A stretch of 53,208 bases of DNA from the NCBI GenBank assembly GCA_024401365.1, contig JAKSLE010000017.1, positions 1-53,208 of the forward strand, written 5' to 3'. Shown piece by piece: positions 51,105 through 53,208 of the stretch. Source of the stretch: Bacteroidales bacterium. Its GTDB lineage: Bacteria; Bacteroidota; Bacteroidia; Bacteroidales; Marinilabiliaceae. Numbering within the stretch: position 1 is the stretch's first letter; every line of letters starts with the position of its first letter. The notes under the pieces were generated by a model. It made no database searches. It saw only the letters and a program-made list of their open reading frames with translations, and was not told the DNA's origin. A program made the translations under genes and the position numbers.

Positions 51105-52988
51105 ATGAAGTATACCGTAATCACGTTATTGGCTTTTGTCCTCTCTTTCGCGTCGACTTTCGCACAGGAAATATCTTCTGATATCACAAATGTTACTGTC
51201 TACCGCAAGGGCGCTCTCATTACCCGTACGGCTAAGGTTAATCTCCAAAAGGGTAATAATAATATAGTGCTGGGACATCTCTCTACGGGCCTCGATCCGA
51301 CATCTGTACGCATCGGCGTGGATAATGATGCCGTGACTATAGTCTCTGTCAATCATAAGTTCGATGTCGAGGAGAATGCCAAAATTAAGGCTCTCATGGG
51401 TAAGAACGATAAGCGTAAGGCGCAACTTATTGATTCTATAGCGTTACTAAATGCGGATCTTAGTGTCCTCGAAAATGAAAAGGCTCTTATCCTTAGTAAT
51501 AAGGAGATTAAGGGCGAGCAGGGTATCACAAGTACGCAGTTGGCTCAGATGGCTAAGTATTTTACCTCGGAACTTTCTTCTATCGAACGGGCTAAGTTGT
51601 CAATTTCTAAAAAATTAGGCGTTTGCGAGTCGGAACTTAATGCTCTTATCCAGGAGGCTAATGTCAATACTCAAAAGTTGACCGAGAAGACTTCTAAGGT
51701 TTTGGCTAACCTAAAGTCCGATTCCGAGATACGCGGTGCTAAGGTGACTCTTACTTATCTTGTCTACGACGCTGAGTGGACTCCTTTCTATGAGGTCCGC
51801 GTCAAGAATGTCAATAGCCCTTTGCAGTTGGTGTATTCGGCTCGCGTAAGCCAGAAGTCCGAGGAGGATTGGAGAAATGTGAAACTGACATTGTCTACTG
51901 GCGACCCTTCTGTCGATAATACAAAGCCTGAGTTCGAAAGGATGACTCTCCCTGGAAGGGGTCGGACTATTAAAAAACGTACTTGGACCCGCCCTTCAGC
52001 TAATGTGGCATTCGGTCACGTGGTCGATAACGAGGGTACTCCAATTGCCGGGTGTTCTGTCTTTGAACTTAATGGGGAGGCCGCTCCTAATGGTACGGCG
52101 TCTGATTTTAATGGTGCCTTTAGATTGGAGATGAAGGACTGGCGAAATAAGATAAAGCTCTCTTTTGTCGGCTACGAAGACCAGATCTTGTCTCCAGCGG
52201 AAAGTATGCTGGTTACTTTGGAGGAGTCTCAGGCTGAGTTGGAGGAGGTGGTCGTAGTCGGTTATGGATCTCGAGCAAAATCCTCAGTTACTGCTGAGTC
52301 AAGAGTTTCGCTACGTGGCGCATCTGCTAGCAAGTCTGCGGTCGTGAATAATCTGCCTCTCAATGTCGAGGAGTCTCTCTCGGCAACGGAGTTCGCTATC
52401 GATATGCAGTATTCTGTCCCTTCCGACGGAAAACAGTATGATGCTAATATGCTCACGTATGCTATAGATGCCGATTACCATTATATAGCTACACCTCGCT
52501 ATACAAAGGAGACTTACTTATTGGCTAATATCCCTGATGTTTACCAGTATTCTCTCGAACCTGGTACGGCACGCCTCTTCTATGATAACGTATATCAGGG
52601 CGATTGCCTCATCTCGCCTAAGGCGTCTCAGGATACTTTGCTGATTTCTGTAGGTACAGATAAGGCTATAGCCGTTGAGCGCAAGCCTGTCAAGAGCAAT
52701 ACTCGTAGAGCTTTGCTGGGTCAGACAGTTACAGTAACTAAGTCTTTCGAGATAACTGTCCGAAATAATAAGCCTTACGCTGTGAATGCAGAGATTGAGG
52801 ACCAATATCCTATTTCTGTCGCAAGCGATATCAAAGTCTCTCTCGTCGAGTCTTCAGGCGCTGCAGTCGAACCAAGAAATGGTAAAGTAACTTGGAATTT
52901 ACACCTCGAACCAAAAGAAAGAAAAACCGTTACCTTAACATACGAAGTAAAATACCCTAAAGACCGACATTCTTTGTCTATAGAATAA
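51105..52988 (+). CDS. DUF4139 (mucoidy-inhibitor A-like) protein with an inserted SusC-type segment
   Basis: A 627-residue exported protein (signal peptide FVLSFASTFA-Q). Residues 22-120 are the DUF4140 N-terminal domain (ITNVTVYRKGALITRTAKV), followed by a coiled coil (about 110-205, IERAKLSISKKLGVCESELN). The DUF4139 domain begins near 206 (GAKVTLTYLVYDAEWTPFYE) and resumes after an insert with EFAIDMQYSVPSDGKQY and the C-terminal QYPISVASDIKVSLVES. The insert at about 303-410 is a carboxypeptidase-regulatory-like domain (GHVVDNEGTPIAGCSVF, DFNGAFRLEM, LSFVGYEDQ) that ends in EEVVVVGYGSR, the start of a SusC plug. No beta-barrel follows. Function unknown; outer-membrane or surface location is plausible. 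Confidence 0.85.
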   Translation: MKYTVITLLAFVLSFASTFAQEISSDITNVTVYRKGALITRTAKVNLQKGNNNIVLGHLSTGLDPTSVRIGVDNDAVTIVSVNHKFDVEENAKIKALMGKNDKRKAQLIDSIALLNADLSVLENEKALILSNKEIKGEQGITSTQLAQMAKYFTSELSSIERAKLSISKKLGVCESELNALIQEANVNTQKLTEKTSKVLANLKSDSEIRGAKVTLTYLVYDAEWTPFYEVRVKNVNSPLQLVYSARVSQKSEEDWRNVKLTLSTGDPSVDNTKPEFERMTLPGRGRTIKKRTWTRPSANVAFGHVVDNEGTPIAGCSVFELNGEAAPNGTASDFNGAFRLEMKDWRNKIKLSFVGYEDQILSPAESMLVTLEESQAELEEVVVVGYGSRAKSSVTAESRVSLRGASASKSAVVNNLPLNVEESLSATEFAIDMQYSVPSDGKQYDANMLTYAIDADYHYIATPRYTKETYLLANIPDVYQYSLEPGTARLFYDNVYQGDCLISPKASQDTLLISVGTDKAIAVERKPVKSNTRRALLGQTVTVTKSFEITVRNNKPYAVNAEIEDQYPISVASDIKVSLVESSGAAVEPRNGKVTWNLHLEPKERKTVTLTYEVKYPKDRHSLSIE

Positions 52989-53046
52989 GGACCTTGATAT
53001 TTACCTTCTTAAAAATAACTAAATCACATTTTTTTTGCTTCGACGT

Positions 53047-53079
53047 ATTGGCGTATTTCAAATAAAATATATACCTTTG
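53047..53079 (+). promoter_or_regulatory. Promoter of the right-edge gene
   Basis: ATTG (53047-53050), 21 bp, then TACCTTTG (53072-53079). The predicted leader is about 98 bases, unusually long for this window, as often seen for translation-machinery genes. Confidence 0.6.
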
Positions 53080-53183
53080 CCCCCGAAAATTCTACCTGTG
53101 GATAACTATGTCCACTAGTTAGAGTCTTCATCAACGTAAGAAGATTAAAAAATTTAATATCTAATTGTCTAATAATTCGAATT

Positions 53184-53208
53184 ATGGCTAAAGAAACTTT
53201 CCAGAGAA
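53184..53208 (+). CDS. tuf: First codons of a gene, probably elongation factor Tu (runs off right edge)
   Basis: ATG at 53184 is followed by AKETFQR and the frame is open to the window end (8 codons). MAKETFQR closely matches the start of Bacteroidota EF-Tu (MAKEKFER, then TKPHVNIGTIGHVDHG). Only eight residues are visible, so the call relies on this start, on the strong promoter and on the long leader. Another protein with a MAKE start is possible. Confidence 0.5.

Overview
The window is chromosomal DNA from a member of the Bacteroidota, most likely order Bacteroidales. The evidence is the repeated use of the Bacteroidota promoter -7 element TAnnTTTG (usually TATCTTTG, TATATTTG or TAACTTTG) in front of genes, weak or absent Shine-Dalgarno sequences, and families typical of this group: DUF1846, DUF6057, DUF2027-Smr, DUF4139, GH97, SusC-like carboxypeptidase-regulatory sequence, and a bifunctional HisB. 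No rRNA, tRNA, CRISPR array or complete insertion sequence was seen.

Layout. (1) About 1-5.87 kb is accessory. It holds a partial small gene at the left edge, an AAA-type ATPase (AAA_14/DUF4143 type) behind three palindromic repeats at 33-bp spacing, two diverged copies of a small helix-turn-helix regulator, and four genes of unknown function, one with a uracil-DNA-glycosylase-like N-terminus. (2) 5.88-10.4 kb, minus strand: lysA-lysC (diaminopimelate/lysine), then a nucleoside-recognition membrane protein and a bifunctional-nuclease-domain protein. (3) 10.4-15.1 kb, plus strand: a BioC-like methyltransferase, a thioredoxin-fold lipoprotein without its cysteines, lpxH, a Tic20-like membrane protein, a Na/Ca antiporter and folA, ending at a strong terminator. 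(4) 15.2-20.95 kb: a two-domain alpha/beta-hydrolase lipoprotein (minus), then hisG, dgt, ispF and an Smr-domain protein (plus). (5) 20.97-35.5 kb, all minus: a secreted unknown, a split 5'-nucleotidase, an S9 peptidase, a small conserved protein, DUF1846, a TolB-like lipoprotein with a CxxCH motif paired with a DUF6057 membrane protein, hisB-hisC-hisD and pheS. (6) 35.9-39.5 kb, minus: a TonB/TolA-like protein, ExbD, ExbB and a secreted TPR protein. (7) 39.6-42.4 kb, plus: HAD phosphatase, trkA, HAD phosphatase. (8) 42.4-53.2 kb: secreted carbohydrate-related genes (DUF4380, GH97, a jelly-roll-like protein, GH43 with a ricin-like domain), an MFS exporter, an unknown, a PspC protein, a DUF4139 protein carrying an inserted SusC-like segment, and at the right edge the first codons of a probable tuf.

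Most of the window is housekeeping metabolism (lysine, histidine, folate, isoprenoid, lipid A, dNTP balance) and envelope function. The most unusual items are the DUF4139 protein with the SusC-type segment, the MFS reading frame that runs through its own terminator, the 33-bp repeats before the ATPase, the recurring intergenic motif AAAAANTGCGAGCAAC, and the CxxCH/DUF6057 pair. Function calls rest on reading the sequence and recalled family motifs; no database search was possible.
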